Assembly (NCBI GenBank): GCA_041738285.1
Contig: JBGSQB010000007.1
Location: forward strand, 1-24,224
Direction of reading: 5' to 3'
Length of the DNA: 24,224 nt
DNA from: SZUA-521 sp041738285
GTDB lineage: Bacteria; Pseudomonadota; Gammaproteobacteria; Pseudomonadales; Azotimanducaceae
The notes under the pieces were generated by a model that saw nothing but the letters and a program-made list of their open reading frames with translations, did no database searches and was not told where the DNA came from. Numbering within the stretch: position 1 is the first letter of the stretch; every line of letters starts with the position of its first letter. Below, one piece after another: positions 1 to 8,037 of this stretch. The position numbers and the translations under genes were made by a program.

Positions 1-1
1 C

Positions 2-460
2 ACGGACGATCTCCGCGCGCTATGTGATGGCGCGCGGCAGGCTTGCCTCGCGGGCCGCTTCGAACGACACGCACACCGCGATCGCGAACTGATTCTGGAC
101 GTCGCGCACAATCCGCACGGCGCCGCCTTCCTCGCGCGCCAGGTTCGGGGGCTGACGCCACCCAGGCGTACCGTCGCCGTCATCGGTTGCTTGAAAGACA
201 AGGACGTGGCCGGCATCGTAGCCGCGCTGCAATCGCTCGTGAGCCAATGGCTGTTCATCGATACCGGTACGCCGCGCGGTCAATCGGGTGCCCAGACAAT
301 GGCTAAGTCGGGTCTCCAGTCGCATGCGACGGCGGTCGCTGCAATCCAGACGGCAGTCGATGCGGCGGTCGACTGTACGTCTCCGGGCGATCGCATCCTG
401 GTGCTGGGCTCGTTCGACATGGTCGAGCAGGCAGGTAGGTACCTGGAGCGAATAGCTTGA
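2..460 (+). CDS. folC: Folylpolyglutamate/dihydrofolate synthase FolC, C-terminal part
   Basis: This is the 3' end of a gene that begins before the window; 152 codons and the stop are visible. FolC is a cytoplasmic ATP-dependent ligase that makes dihydrofolate from dihydropteroate and adds glutamate to folates. The visible part is the Mur-ligase C-terminal domain. It contains the family motif LDVAHNPHGA and a segment VAVIGCLKDKDV that matches the family's usual nucleotide-domain core, and ends with the typical VLGSFDMVEQA stretch, as in other FolC proteins. The stop overlaps the start of the next gene by four bases (TTGA), so the two are probably translationally coupled. The order folC–SPOR protein–cvpA–purF is that of E. 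coli and Pseudomonas, which supports the call. Only the N-terminal ATP-binding half is missing, because of the window edge. Confidence 0.93.
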   Translation, partial: TDDLRALCDGARQACLAGRFERHAHRDRELILDVAHNPHGAAFLARQVRGLTPPRRTVAVIGCLKDKDVAGIVAALQSLVSQWLFIDTGTPRGQSGAQTMAKSGLQSHATAVAAIQTAVDAAVDCTSPGDRILVLGSFDMVEQAGRYLERIA

Positions 461-990
461 CGACCAGCAACCGCTATCGCGTTACGGGCGCGGTCTTCTT
501 GGTGGCGGTCGCGGTCATCCTGCTGCCCATGTTGTTCGATGGCGCGGGGCTGCAATCCCCGCCCATGGCGCCTTTGCAATCGGTAGATGTGGAGACCGTC
601 GATGTGCCGGGACCTGACCTAGACGGCGCCGGGATCGCCGAAGCCGATGCGCTGCGGGACGAGATTGACGATGACGCGTTTGACCACGCCAGTGGCACGA
701 GGCTCGGTGATCCGCAGTTCGAGGATCCCGCGGTGCCCGCGCAGGTGCCCGTTGAGGCATGGGCCGTGCAACTTGCGAGCTTCAGCGATCGGTCCAAGGC
801 ATTGGCGCTGCGCGACACGCTCCATCGGGATGGATATTCGGCACTGATATCGGAAGTCAAGCGCGTTGCGGGTATCAGTACGCGGGTCGCTGTGGGACCG
901 ATCATCGACAGGGGCGAGGCGGAACGACTCAGCACCGAACTGTCCAAACGGTACTCGAGCGATGCGATCGTGGTGCGGTTCGATCAGTGA
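457..990 (+). CDS. dedD: SPOR-domain cell division protein, DedD-like
   Basis: The product is 177 residues. An N-terminal membrane anchor lies at about residues 8–27 (hydrophobic run VFLVAVAVILLPMLF). A long acidic, Pro-rich linker follows, and a C-terminal SPOR domain spans about 102–176, beginning WAVQLASFSD and ending DAIVVRF. SPOR domains bind denuded glycan strands at the division septum, and DedD-type proteins assist cell constriction in the periplasm. The start is TTG at 457, overlapping the folC stop; it places the anchor right at the N terminus, and no better in-frame start is seen. Position between folC and cvpA is where E. coli carries dedD. Sequence similarity outside the SPOR domain is low in this family, so the symbol rests partly on synteny. 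Confidence 0.85.
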   Translation: MTTSNRYRVTGAVFLVAVAVILLPMLFDGAGLQSPPMAPLQSVDVETVDVPGPDLDGAGIAEADALRDEIDDDAFDHASGTRLGDPQFEDPAVPAQVPVEAWAVQLASFSDRSKALALRDTLHRDGYSALISEVKRVAGISTRVAVGPIIDRGEAERLSTELSKRYSSDAIVVRFDQ

Positions 991-992
991 GC

Positions 993-1487
993 ATGAACGG
1001 CATCGACATTGCGATCATGGTGCTGATTGTCGTGTCCGCCGCGATCGGTCTAGTGCGGGGATTTGTTCGCGAAGTGCTTTCACTCGCGGTATGGCTCGCG
1101 GCATTCGTGGTTGCTTTGGCAATGTCGGGCAGGTTCGCAGAGTTGTTGCTACCGTATGTTGCAGATGACAAAGCCAGATTCGTCAGTGCGTTCGCGCTGT
1201 TGTTCGTGGGCACGCTCGTTGCAGGTTCGATCGCGCAGTGGCTGATCGGTAAACTGGTGTCGTCCACCGGGCTTACGGGAATGGATCGGATGCTCGGCTT
1301 GCTGTTCGGCGGCTTACGTGGTGCAGTGCTCGTGATTGTTGCGATCGTGATGCTGCGACCATTCTCAGGTGGTGAGTCATGGTGGCGCGGATCGACCATG
1401 ATCGGAGCGCTGGGTCCGTACGAGTCCTATGTCATTGAACTGTTCGATACCACGTCGAGGGTAGTGCGCTCCCTCGGTGTGCAATAG
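993..1487 (+). CDS. cvpA: CvpA family inner membrane protein
   Basis: The product is 164 residues, the usual length of CvpA. The ATG at 993 lies two bases after the preceding stop; an upstream extension of the frame reads through the SPOR gene and is not real. The protein has about four hydrophobic segments, with the family signature near the N terminus (GLVRGFVREVLSLAVW, in which glycine and arginine residues sit within the first membrane hairpin). Another conserved stretch is DRMLGLLFGGLRGAVLV. CvpA is required for colicin V production and in several bacteria for envelope stress tolerance; its biochemical activity is not established. It sits directly upstream of purF (10-base gap), as in enterobacteria and pseudomonads, where it is part of the purF operon. 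Confidence 0.92.
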   Translation: MNGIDIAIMVLIVVSAAIGLVRGFVREVLSLAVWLAAFVVALAMSGRFAELLLPYVADDKARFVSAFALLFVGTLVAGSIAQWLIGKLVSSTGLTGMDRMLGLLFGGLRGAVLVIVAIVMLRPFSGGESWWRGSTMIGALGPYESYVIELFDTTSRVVRSLGVQ

Positions 1488-1497
1488 GAAATAGATC

Positions 1498-3024
1498 ATG
1501 TGCGGTGTGGTAGGAATTGTCGGCAAGGGCGCGGTGAACCAGTCGCTGTACGATGCGCTGACCGTATTGCAGCACCGCGGTCAGGATGCTGCCGGCATCG
1601 TGACCTGCGATGGGCAACGGCTCTTCCTTCGCAAGGGCAATGGCCTGGCGCAGGATGTGTTTCAGCAGTACCACATGCAACGCCTTGTCGGCAGCATGGG
1701 CATTGGACACGTCCGCTATCCCACCGCGGGTTCGTCCAGTTCTGCCGAAGCCCAGCCGATGTACGTCAATTCCCCGTATGGCATCACACTCGCCCACAAC
1801 GGGAACCTGACCAACGCCGATGCGCTCAAACGCGATCTGTTCCGCGAGGATCTGCGCCACGTCAACACCGAGTCCGATTCGGAAGTGCTGCTCAACGTGC
1901 TCGCGCATGAACTTCAGCGTCTCGGCGGACATCGACCGGAACCCGATCGAATCTTCGATGCGGTGCGCGGCGTGCACAATCGCTGCAAGGGCGCCTATGC
2001 GGTGGTCGCGATGATCATTGGCGGCGGGATCCTCGGTTTTCGTGATCCGAACGGAATACGTCCGCTCGTGTTTGGAAGTCGCGAGGCGCCCGGCGGCCGT
2101 GAGTACATGATCGCCTCGGAGACGGCGGCGCTCGACATTCTGGGATTTCGCGTCGAACGCGACGTGGCCCCGGGTGAAGCCATATACATCACCAACATGG
2201 GCGAACTGTTCACCGCCCGCTGTGCCGAAGCGCGTGTTCATGCACCTTGCATCTTCGAGCAGGTTTACCTCGCGCGCCCTGACTCGATCATCGATGGCAT
2301 ATCGGTTTACAAGGCGCGACTGCGCATGGGCGAAAAGCTCGCCGAACGCGTACTGGCCCAATATTCAGCCCGCGATCACGACATCGACGTCGTGATTCCG
2401 ATTCCGGACACGGGCCGCACCGCGGCTCTGCCGCTCGCCTTCGAATTGAACGTGAAGTACCGCGAGGGCTTCGTGAAGAATCGATACATCGGACGCACGT
2501 TCATCATGCCGGGGCAGGGCATGCGTCAGAAGTCGGTACGCCAGAAGCTCAATCCCATCGAACTGGAATTCAAAGGAAAGAACGTGCTGCTGGTCGAAGA
2601 CTCGATCGTGCGCGGCACCACGAGTCGCCAGATCATCGAACTGGCACGTAACGCCGGCGCCAGGAAGGTCTACATGGCGTCCGCCGCACCGCCCGTTAGA
2701 TTCCCAAACGTTTATGGCATCGATCTACCGTCGCCTGCTGAATTCGTGGCCTACAATCGTAGTGAAGAGGAGGTTGGTCGCCTGATCGGTGCCGACTGGC
2801 TGATCTACCAATCGGTTGCCGACCTGATCGAGTGCGCGGTCGAAGGAAATCCCTCGATCACACGCTACGACTGCTCCGTATTCGATGGCGATTACGTGAC
2901 GGGAGACATAGACGATGCTTATCTCGAGCGCCTATCGTTGCATCGCAACGATCTCTCGAAACAACGCCGTGAAGTTGACGTAAGCGGTGAACACTCCGTC
3001 ATCGAACTCCATAATCACGCCTGA
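1498..3024 (+). CDS. purF: Amidophosphoribosyltransferase PurF
   Basis: This cytoplasmic enzyme carries out the first step of de novo purine synthesis: PRPP + glutamine to 5-phosphoribosylamine. The protein is 508 residues, close to E. coli PurF. It begins MCGVVGIVG, so the Cys2 nucleophile of the class II glutamine amidotransferase domain is exposed after Met removal and no propeptide is needed. QHRGQDAAGI and TLAHNGNLTN are amidotransferase motifs. The C-terminal phosphoribosyltransferase domain carries the PRPP loop VLLVEDSIVRGTTS at about residues 363–376. The upstream AGGAAATAG offers only a modest ribosome binding site, consistent with coupling to cvpA. The 3' end overlaps the next gene by 38 bases. 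No catalytic residue appears to be missing. Confidence 0.98.
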   Translation: MCGVVGIVGKGAVNQSLYDALTVLQHRGQDAAGIVTCDGQRLFLRKGNGLAQDVFQQYHMQRLVGSMGIGHVRYPTAGSSSSAEAQPMYVNSPYGITLAHNGNLTNADALKRDLFREDLRHVNTESDSEVLLNVLAHELQRLGGHRPEPDRIFDAVRGVHNRCKGAYAVVAMIIGGGILGFRDPNGIRPLVFGSREAPGGREYMIASETAALDILGFRVERDVAPGEAIYITNMGELFTARCAEARVHAPCIFEQVYLARPDSIIDGISVYKARLRMGEKLAERVLAQYSARDHDIDVVIPIPDTGRTAALPLAFELNVKYREGFVKNRYIGRTFIMPGQGMRQKSVRQKLNPIELEFKGKNVLLVEDSIVRGTTSRQIIELARNAGARKVYMASAAPPVRFPNVYGIDLPSPAEFVAYNRSEEEVGRLIGADWLIYQSVADLIECAVEGNPSITRYDCSVFDGDYVTGDIDDAYLERLSLHRNDLSKQRREVDVSGEHSVIELHNHA

Positions 3025-3952
3025 AGCCTCGCTGGCTGACGCCATTGATGATGCCATTGCGCGTCTGTCGGGCGTCCTACTCGGCAAGGACCTGCAGATC
3101 CGGCAGGCGCTGGCCTGCGTTCTTGCTGGCGGCCACCTGCTGATCGAAGACCTGCCGGGTATGGGCAAGACGCTGCTGTCGCAAGCCATGGCCAGGGTTC
3201 TGGGGCTGTCCTTCAACCGGATTCAGTTCACCAGCGATCTGCTGCCAGGCGACATCACGGGCGCATCCGTGTTCGATCGCAATACCAGCGCGTTTCGATT
3301 CGTGCCTGGCCCGATCTTTGCCCAGGTTGTCCTTGCCGACGAAGTCAATCGCGCGACTCCTAAGACCCAGAGCGCGTTGCTCGAAGCAATGGAAGAACGC
3401 CAGGTTACGGTCGATGGACAGACTCGGCCATTGCCGGCGCCGTTTTATGTGATAGCGACACAGAACCCAGTCACGCAGACGGGTACATATGCGTTACCCG
3501 AGTCGCAGCTCGACCGCTTCCTGATGCGTATCGAGATCGGCTATCCCGACCCGGAGACCGAGCGCGAACTGCTCCGCAGCGGAGACCGACGCAGCGCGCT
3601 CGATGCGCTCGAAGAAACCATGGATGGCGCGCGCCTGATTGCGGCACGCGAGGCCGTCGAGCGGGTACGGGTAGCAGATCCGCTCATCGACTATGTCCAG
3701 CGATTGGTTCAGTTCTCGCGCAATGAAACGGATTTTGCCTTTGGCCTGTCGCCGCGCGGCGCGTTGGGGCTCCTCAAGGCAGCCCGGGCCTGGGCACTGA
3801 TTCATCGGCGCAGCCATGTCGTACCGGAAGATGTGCAGGCTGTATTGCCGTCGGTCGTCGAACACCGACTGCGGGCGGCGGCGGACTTCTCGGGCCATGG
3901 CGGTGGTGCACTCGCGCAGAAACTACTGAGTAGTGTCGACGTCCTCGCCTAG
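2987..3952 (+). CDS. MoxR-family AAA+ ATPase
   Basis: The product is 321 residues, typical of the MoxR subfamily. The Walker A motif is LPGMGKT with Lys61, and Walker B is VLADEVNRA with Asp118/Glu119. The MoxR-specific segment EAMEERQVTVDG and the sensor stretch ATQNPVTQTGTYALPESQLDRF follow, and a C-terminal lid domain comes after. MoxR ATPases act as chaperone-like remodelers, often for metalloenzymes or envelope proteins, and are commonly encoded next to DUF58 and transglutaminase proteins, as here. The start chosen is GTG at 2987, inside purF; a start further in would trim residues before the first helix. The 3' end overlaps the DUF58 gene by 20 bases, so coupled translation is likely. 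The client protein is unknown. Confidence 0.93.
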   Translation: MNTPSSNSIITPEASLADAIDDAIARLSGVLLGKDLQIRQALACVLAGGHLLIEDLPGMGKTLLSQAMARVLGLSFNRIQFTSDLLPGDITGASVFDRNTSAFRFVPGPIFAQVVLADEVNRATPKTQSALLEAMEERQVTVDGQTRPLPAPFYVIATQNPVTQTGTYALPESQLDRFLMRIEIGYPDPETERELLRSGDRRSALDALEETMDGARLIAAREAVERVRVADPLIDYVQRLVQFSRNETDFAFGLSPRGALGLLKAARAWALIHRRSHVVPEDVQAVLPSVVEHRLRAAADFSGHGGGALAQKLLSSVDVLA

Positions 3953-4913
3953 CGCTGCGCGATGGGAGCGCACTGAGCGCTTCGGTCGTTGGCTCGATCG
4001 CCGCATTCCGAGATCGTCTCGGATTACGCTCAGCCAGGATTCGATCTTCATCTTCCCGACTGCGACGGGATTTGTGTTCGGTGCTCTCGTCGTCCTTTTG
4101 ATCGTCGGTGCGATCAACTATCAGAGCAGCCTCGTGTATGCGGTTGCGTTCCTGCTCGGCAGCATGTTCCTGGTGACGATCCTCTACACCTTTAGAAATC
4201 TGTCAGGGCTTACGATCGAGTTCGTTGGCGCAGGCGTTGGATTCGTTGGTGAGAACGTAGAGTTCGAAGTGCGCGTGACGCGACCTCAGGGACGGGGTCG
4301 CGAAGGCATACAAGCCGCCTGGGCCGGATCGATTGCACAGTGGGCGGAGGTCTACGACACCGCCGCCTGCATCGTCCGTTTGTATGTTCCCGCACAGCAG
4401 CGCGGCTGGTTGCGACCAGGCCGACTGCTGATCGAGACCTACTATCCACTGGGTCTGTTGCGCGCCTGGACCTGGGTCGACTTGGACGCCAAAGCGATCG
4501 TCTACCCCAAACCCGTGTTCGGCGAGCCACCGCAAGCGTCGCCACGACAGCGCGATGAAGGCGAACTCGTCGACCCACGTGGTAGCGATGACTTCGACGA
4601 TATGCGCGACTACCGAGCCGGCGATCCGGTCCGTCGCATCATGTGGCGGTCGTACGCGCGCACCGGAGATCTAGTCGTCAAACAGTACTCGAGCTTCCTG
4701 GATCCCCGATTCATACTCGATTTCGACAACGTCCGTGGCGACACCGAAGCACGGCTATCGCGACTGACCGGCATGGCGTTGACAGCGTCCAACATGCAGC
4801 GCGAATTCGCGCTTTCCGTGCCGGGCTTGTTCATCGAGTCCGGCATCGGCCCGGCGCATCGTGATCGAGTGCTGCGCGCGCTTGCCTTGTACGGGATAGC
4901 CGATGCGCAGTGA
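3933..4913 (+). CDS. DUF58 membrane-anchored protein
   Basis: The product is 326 residues with two adjacent membrane segments near the N terminus (about residues 40–90, with runs such as VFGALVVLLIVGAI and VYAVAFLLGSMFLVTILY). The rest is predicted soluble. The DUF58 signature lies at about residues 213–252: an Asp-Pro-Arg start, DDMRDYRAGDPVRRIMW, then YARTGDLVVKQY. DUF58 proteins have a vWA-like fold and nearly always accompany a MoxR ATPase, which suggests they are its partner or adaptor at the membrane; the molecular role is not established. The start is GTG at 3933, overlapping the moxR end by 20 bases, and its own stop overlaps the next ATG by 11 bases. The three genes form one module. 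Confidence 0.92.
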   Translation: MSTSSPSAARWERTERFGRWLDRRIPRSSRITLSQDSIFIFPTATGFVFGALVVLLIVGAINYQSSLVYAVAFLLGSMFLVTILYTFRNLSGLTIEFVGAGVGFVGENVEFEVRVTRPQGRGREGIQAAWAGSIAQWAEVYDTAACIVRLYVPAQQRGWLRPGRLLIETYYPLGLLRAWTWVDLDAKAIVYPKPVFGEPPQASPRQRDEGELVDPRGSDDFDDMRDYRAGDPVRRIMWRSYARTGDLVVKQYSSFLDPRFILDFDNVRGDTEARLSRLTGMALTASNMQREFALSVPGLFIESGIGPAHRDRVLRALALYGIADAQ

Positions 4914-6933
4914 ATCGATCCCTGGTGCAGGCCGGCTGATCCCAAGACTCAGCCTCGCGTTTCTGATGCTCGCGCAGGCGGCAGTCGTGATCCCGCATGG
5001 CGCGCATCTGTCGTGGTGGATCATTCTCGTGGGGCTCGTCTGCGCTGCCTGGCGCTGGATGGTCTTCCAGGGCCGCTGGGACTTCCCATCGCGGCTGATC
5101 AAGGCGGTGCTCGTCGTCATGGCGTTTGTCGGCGTGTTGCTAGATGGCAAAGGTGCCTTCAGCCTCGAAACTGCAACTGCGCTTCTGATCATTGCCTTCG
5201 CGCTGAAGCTGGTCGAGATGCGTACGCGACGCGACGCATACCTCGTGATCTTCATGTGCTACTTCGTCATCGCGACGGAGTTCCTGTTTGACCAGTCGAT
5301 CGCAATCGCTGCGTACGAGTTGATGGCCGTGATCATTGTCACCGCGGCGATGGTCGGACTGAATCAGATGCACGCTCGCATTCGACCGCTTGTGTCCTTG
5401 CGCACTGCGGCCGTCATCGTGTTGCAGGCTGCGCCGCTCATGCTCGTGCTTTTCCTGTTCTTTCCGCGGCTTGCGCCGTTGTGGTCCGTGCCCTTGCCTG
5501 GGGGTGCGCAGACCGGAATGACTGATCGTGTCGCGCCAGGCGACATCGAAGCGCTGACACGTTCGGATGCCATCGCCTTTCGCGCCAACTTCGATGGTGC
5601 GATCCCACCACCACGCGCGCTGTATTGGCGAGGGCTCGTCTATTCGCGCTTCGATGGCGGTGTGTGGACAGCGGGCGGTCAGCGAGCCGTCGCACAACCG
5701 GATTCCGGCGCGACGCCACTCGGTGCCGATGCAGATAGCGCTCTCCACTACGAAGTGCTGCTGGAACCCACACAGAGTGTGTGGCTGTTCGCCTTGGAGA
5801 CGGCGTCTCCGGCCAGTGCCGGCGTTACCCTGACCCAGGACCATCGGTTGGTTGCGGATGAGCCGGTGAGGGGCTTGTACCGCTATCGTGCGGTTACCTA
5901 TCCCGGACTCGTGACCGACGCTGAATTGTCGCCCGGTCTGCGACAGCGGGAAACGCAGCTGCCTGATGCGGCGAATCCCCGCAGCCGGCAGTTTGCGCTG
6001 GCGCTCGCATCACGCAGTGTCAGCCCGCGGGCCTATCTTGCGGAATTGCTCGAACACATTCGCCGCGAGCAGTATCACTACACCTTGAACCCGCCACGAC
6101 TCACAACGGCCGACGACATCGATGAATTCTGGTTCGACACCAAGTCGGGATTCTGTAGTCACTACGCGGGCGCATTCGTCTACCTGGCTCGCGTCGCTGG
6201 CCTTCCTGCGCGAATGGTCGGTGGATACCTCGGCGGCGAAGTGAATCCTGTGACAGGCCACCTCGTCGTGCGTCAGTACGACGCCCATGCGTGGGCCGAA
6301 GTATGGATCGAGGGTGAAGGATGGGTGCGCTACGACCCGACCGCGGCGGTTGCGCCAGAGCGCATCGAGCGCGGCCTCGATGCCGCCTTGTCGGAGCCGG
6401 ATCGCGCGACACTCGCGGCGTTCACCAATCTGCGTCTCGACGGTGCCACGATCGCAGACCTCCTGCATTGGTTCGAGTCGATCGAGCATCGTTGGAATGT
6501 GTGGGTTGTTGGCTACGACAGTGACCGGCAATTCCAGTACCTTCGGGATCTGCTCGGTGACGTATCACCCGTACGCGTTGGCATGGTCATGCTCGGTGGC
6601 GGTGCGGTGAGCCTCGCGCTGGTCGCGTTGAGCCTCTTCTGGCGCCGGCGCCCGGTCGCGGGACATCCGACCGAGCGCATGATGCGCGCGTTCAGCAGCG
6701 CCCTCGCTCGGCACGGTTTGACTCGAGCGCCATCGGAATCGCCACGCGCTTACATCGAACGGGTGGCCCTTTGGCTGGACAAGTCGCCGGGGCAAGTTGC
6801 GCCCCTCGTCGAATCGGTAGAGGGGCTTCTGTACAATCCCGACTCACCGAACCAGGATGCCGCCGCCCGACGGCGCGTCGCGCAGGGCCTGCGTCGGCTC
6901 AAACTCGAGGCTGCGCTGCGCAACAGAGGCTGA
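4903..6933 (+). CDS. tgpA: TgpA-type membrane transglutaminase (DUF3488–transglutaminase–DUF4129)
   Basis: The product is 676 residues. About six membrane segments occupy residues 10–190 (DUF3488 part). A periplasmic transglutaminase-like domain carries a complete papain-type triad: Cys418 in FCSHYAGAF, His462 in YDAHAWAEVW and Asp478 in RYDPTAAVAP. A further membrane helix lies at about 554–576, and a short DUF4129-type cytoplasmic tail follows. The same architecture is seen in Pseudomonas TgpA, which is associated with the MoxR/DUF58 pair and reported as important for viability in P. aeruginosa. By inference it acts on a periplasmic protein or peptide substrate, with MoxR and DUF58 regulating it. 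The ATG at 4903 overlaps the DUF58 stop. The symbol is given on architecture and context; the substrate is unknown. Confidence 0.9.
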   Translation: MRSESIPGAGRLIPRLSLAFLMLAQAAVVIPHGAHLSWWIILVGLVCAAWRWMVFQGRWDFPSRLIKAVLVVMAFVGVLLDGKGAFSLETATALLIIAFALKLVEMRTRRDAYLVIFMCYFVIATEFLFDQSIAIAAYELMAVIIVTAAMVGLNQMHARIRPLVSLRTAAVIVLQAAPLMLVLFLFFPRLAPLWSVPLPGGAQTGMTDRVAPGDIEALTRSDAIAFRANFDGAIPPPRALYWRGLVYSRFDGGVWTAGGQRAVAQPDSGATPLGADADSALHYEVLLEPTQSVWLFALETASPASAGVTLTQDHRLVADEPVRGLYRYRAVTYPGLVTDAELSPGLRQRETQLPDAANPRSRQFALALASRSVSPRAYLAELLEHIRREQYHYTLNPPRLTTADDIDEFWFDTKSGFCSHYAGAFVYLARVAGLPARMVGGYLGGEVNPVTGHLVVRQYDAHAWAEVWIEGEGWVRYDPTAAVAPERIERGLDAALSEPDRATLAAFTNLRLDGATIADLLHWFESIEHRWNVWVVGYDSDRQFQYLRDLLGDVSPVRVGMVMLGGGAVSLALVALSLFWRRRPVAGHPTERMMRAFSSALARHGLTRAPSESPRAYIERVALWLDKSPGQVAPLVESVEGLLYNPDSPNQDAAARRRVAQGLRRLKLEAALRNRG

Positions 6934-6937
6934 TCAA

Positions 6938-7387
6938 TTGTCCATCGAATCACGACGCACACCTTGCGTCGGTATCTGCTCGACCACCTACGGTGATCTC
7001 GTCTGCCGTGGATGTAAGCGCTTCGCCCATGAGATCGTCGATTGGAATGCGTACACGGAAGATCAGCGCCTTCGCGTCTGGACGCGCTTGTACGCACTGC
7101 GCGACGCATGCGTCGCCCAACTCATCGACGTCGCAGACGATGCGGCGTTTACGGCGGTCGTCTGCGACGTCCTGCCGCAGGGCCACGGCTTGCAGACTCA
7201 ATCGATCATCTACGAGTTGCTGCGCCGTCGGAGCCGCTCAATCGTGCGCCTCGCTGACGTCGGCCTACGCGCGCGCACTGATCACTTCGTGACCGCCAGT
7301 GCGATCAGAGATGAAATCGATCGCGAGTTCTATGCGCGATCGCGCGCGGCCTACGAACGCAGTTTCCACACCGCGGTGGATGGGTGA
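6938..7387 (+). CDS. DUF1289 domain protein
   Basis: The product is 149 residues when started at the TTG at 6938, four bases after the tgpA stop. An earlier in-frame start at 6857 would run inside tgpA and adds residues unlike the family. The N-terminal DUF1289 domain has four cysteines, Cys10, Cys14, Cys23 and Cys26 (PCVGIC then CRGC), arranged like a small metal-binding knuckle, followed by the family's conserved EIVDW segment. The remaining ~100 residues are helical and basic, as in other gammaproteobacterial members of this length, and have no known function. Its stop overlaps the miaE start by four bases (GTGA). Coupling to a tRNA hydroxylase gene suggests a link with tRNA or iron metabolism, but this is only inference. 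Confidence 0.85.
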   Translation: MSIESRRTPCVGICSTTYGDLVCRGCKRFAHEIVDWNAYTEDQRLRVWTRLYALRDACVAQLIDVADDAAFTAVVCDVLPQGHGLQTQSIIYELLRRRSRSIVRLADVGLRARTDHFVTASAIRDEIDREFYARSRAAYERSFHTAVDG

Positions 7388-8037
7388 GTACGGCCAGTGA
7401 GCTGCTCCTGTGCCCGACACCGAGTTCATGGCTGGCCGCTGCGCGACGGGATCGCGCGACGTTGTTGATCGATCACGCGAATTGCGAGAAGAAGGCTGCG
7501 GGAAACGCGTTGAGTCTGCTCTACCGATATGTCGAGCACGCCGAGCTCCTGACCGCGTTGAGTCCGCTTGCGCGCGAAGAGCTGTTGCACTTCGAACAGG
7601 TGGTTGTGTTGATGCGCGCGCACAGCGTGCCATATGTGCACCTCACGCCGAGCCGATACGCGCAATCGATGAAGTCGCTGGTACGCGCCCATGAGCCGGT
7701 CCGCCTCATGGATACGCTGCTGATGGCCGCGGTGGTCGAAGCGCGATCATGTGAACGCTTTGCGTGCCTTGCCGGTCTGTTCGACGACGATCTCGGCCGC
7801 TACTACGGCCGTCTAGTCGCGGCCGAAGAGCGGCATTTCCGGGATTACCTCGAGCTTGCGCGCCGTTACGGCGATACCTCCTTTGCGGCAAAGCTCGACG
7901 AGCTGTTGCAGCGCGACAGCGAGCTGATTGAGTTGCCTGACACTCAGTTCCGTTTCCACAGCGGCGTGCCTGATTCAGCGCTGCTGCCCCGTGACAAAGC
8001 ACTCGAGAGCGATGTGCGCATCGCGGGCGCGCAGTAG
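7384..8037 (+). CDS. miaE: tRNA-(ms2io6A37) hydroxylase MiaE
   Basis: MiaE is a non-haem diiron monooxygenase that hydroxylates the isopentenyl group of ms2i6A37 in tRNAs reading UNN codons. The 217-residue protein shows the ferritin-like ligand set: Glu35 (DHANCEKKAA), Glu66 and His69 (REELLHFEQ), Glu119 (VVEARSCE), and Glu148 and His151 (AAEERHF). The family normally ends near the conserved FRFHSGVP, here residues 189–196. This protein continues about 21 residues further, and that tail is exactly the part that overlaps lpxH on the other strand. The GTG start at 7384 overlaps the DUF1289 stop. By family knowledge its activity needs MiaA and MiaB products, which are not in this window. Confidence 0.93.
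   Translation: MSTASELLLCPTPSSWLAAARRDRATLLIDHANCEKKAAGNALSLLYRYVEHAELLTALSPLAREELLHFEQVVVLMRAHSVPYVHLTPSRYAQSMKSLVRAHEPVRLMDTLLMAAVVEARSCERFACLAGLFDDDLGRYYGRLVAAEERHFRDYLELARRYGDTSFAAKLDELLQRDSELIELPDTQFRFHSGVPDSALLPRDKALESDVRIAGAQ

Noticed and set aside
78..85. The palindrome GCGATCGC, seen about seven times in the window (for example here, near 387, 7326, 18779 and 23889)
   Set aside because: It appears more often than a simple composition estimate predicts, but most copies lie in coding DNA with frequent GCG, ATC and CGC codons, so codon bias is the simpler explanation without a genome-wide count.
1432..2361. A 309-codon open frame on the minus strand opposite purF
   Set aside because: It is antisense to strongly conserved purF motifs, has no recognisable domain or ribosome binding site, and is a GC-rich shadow frame.
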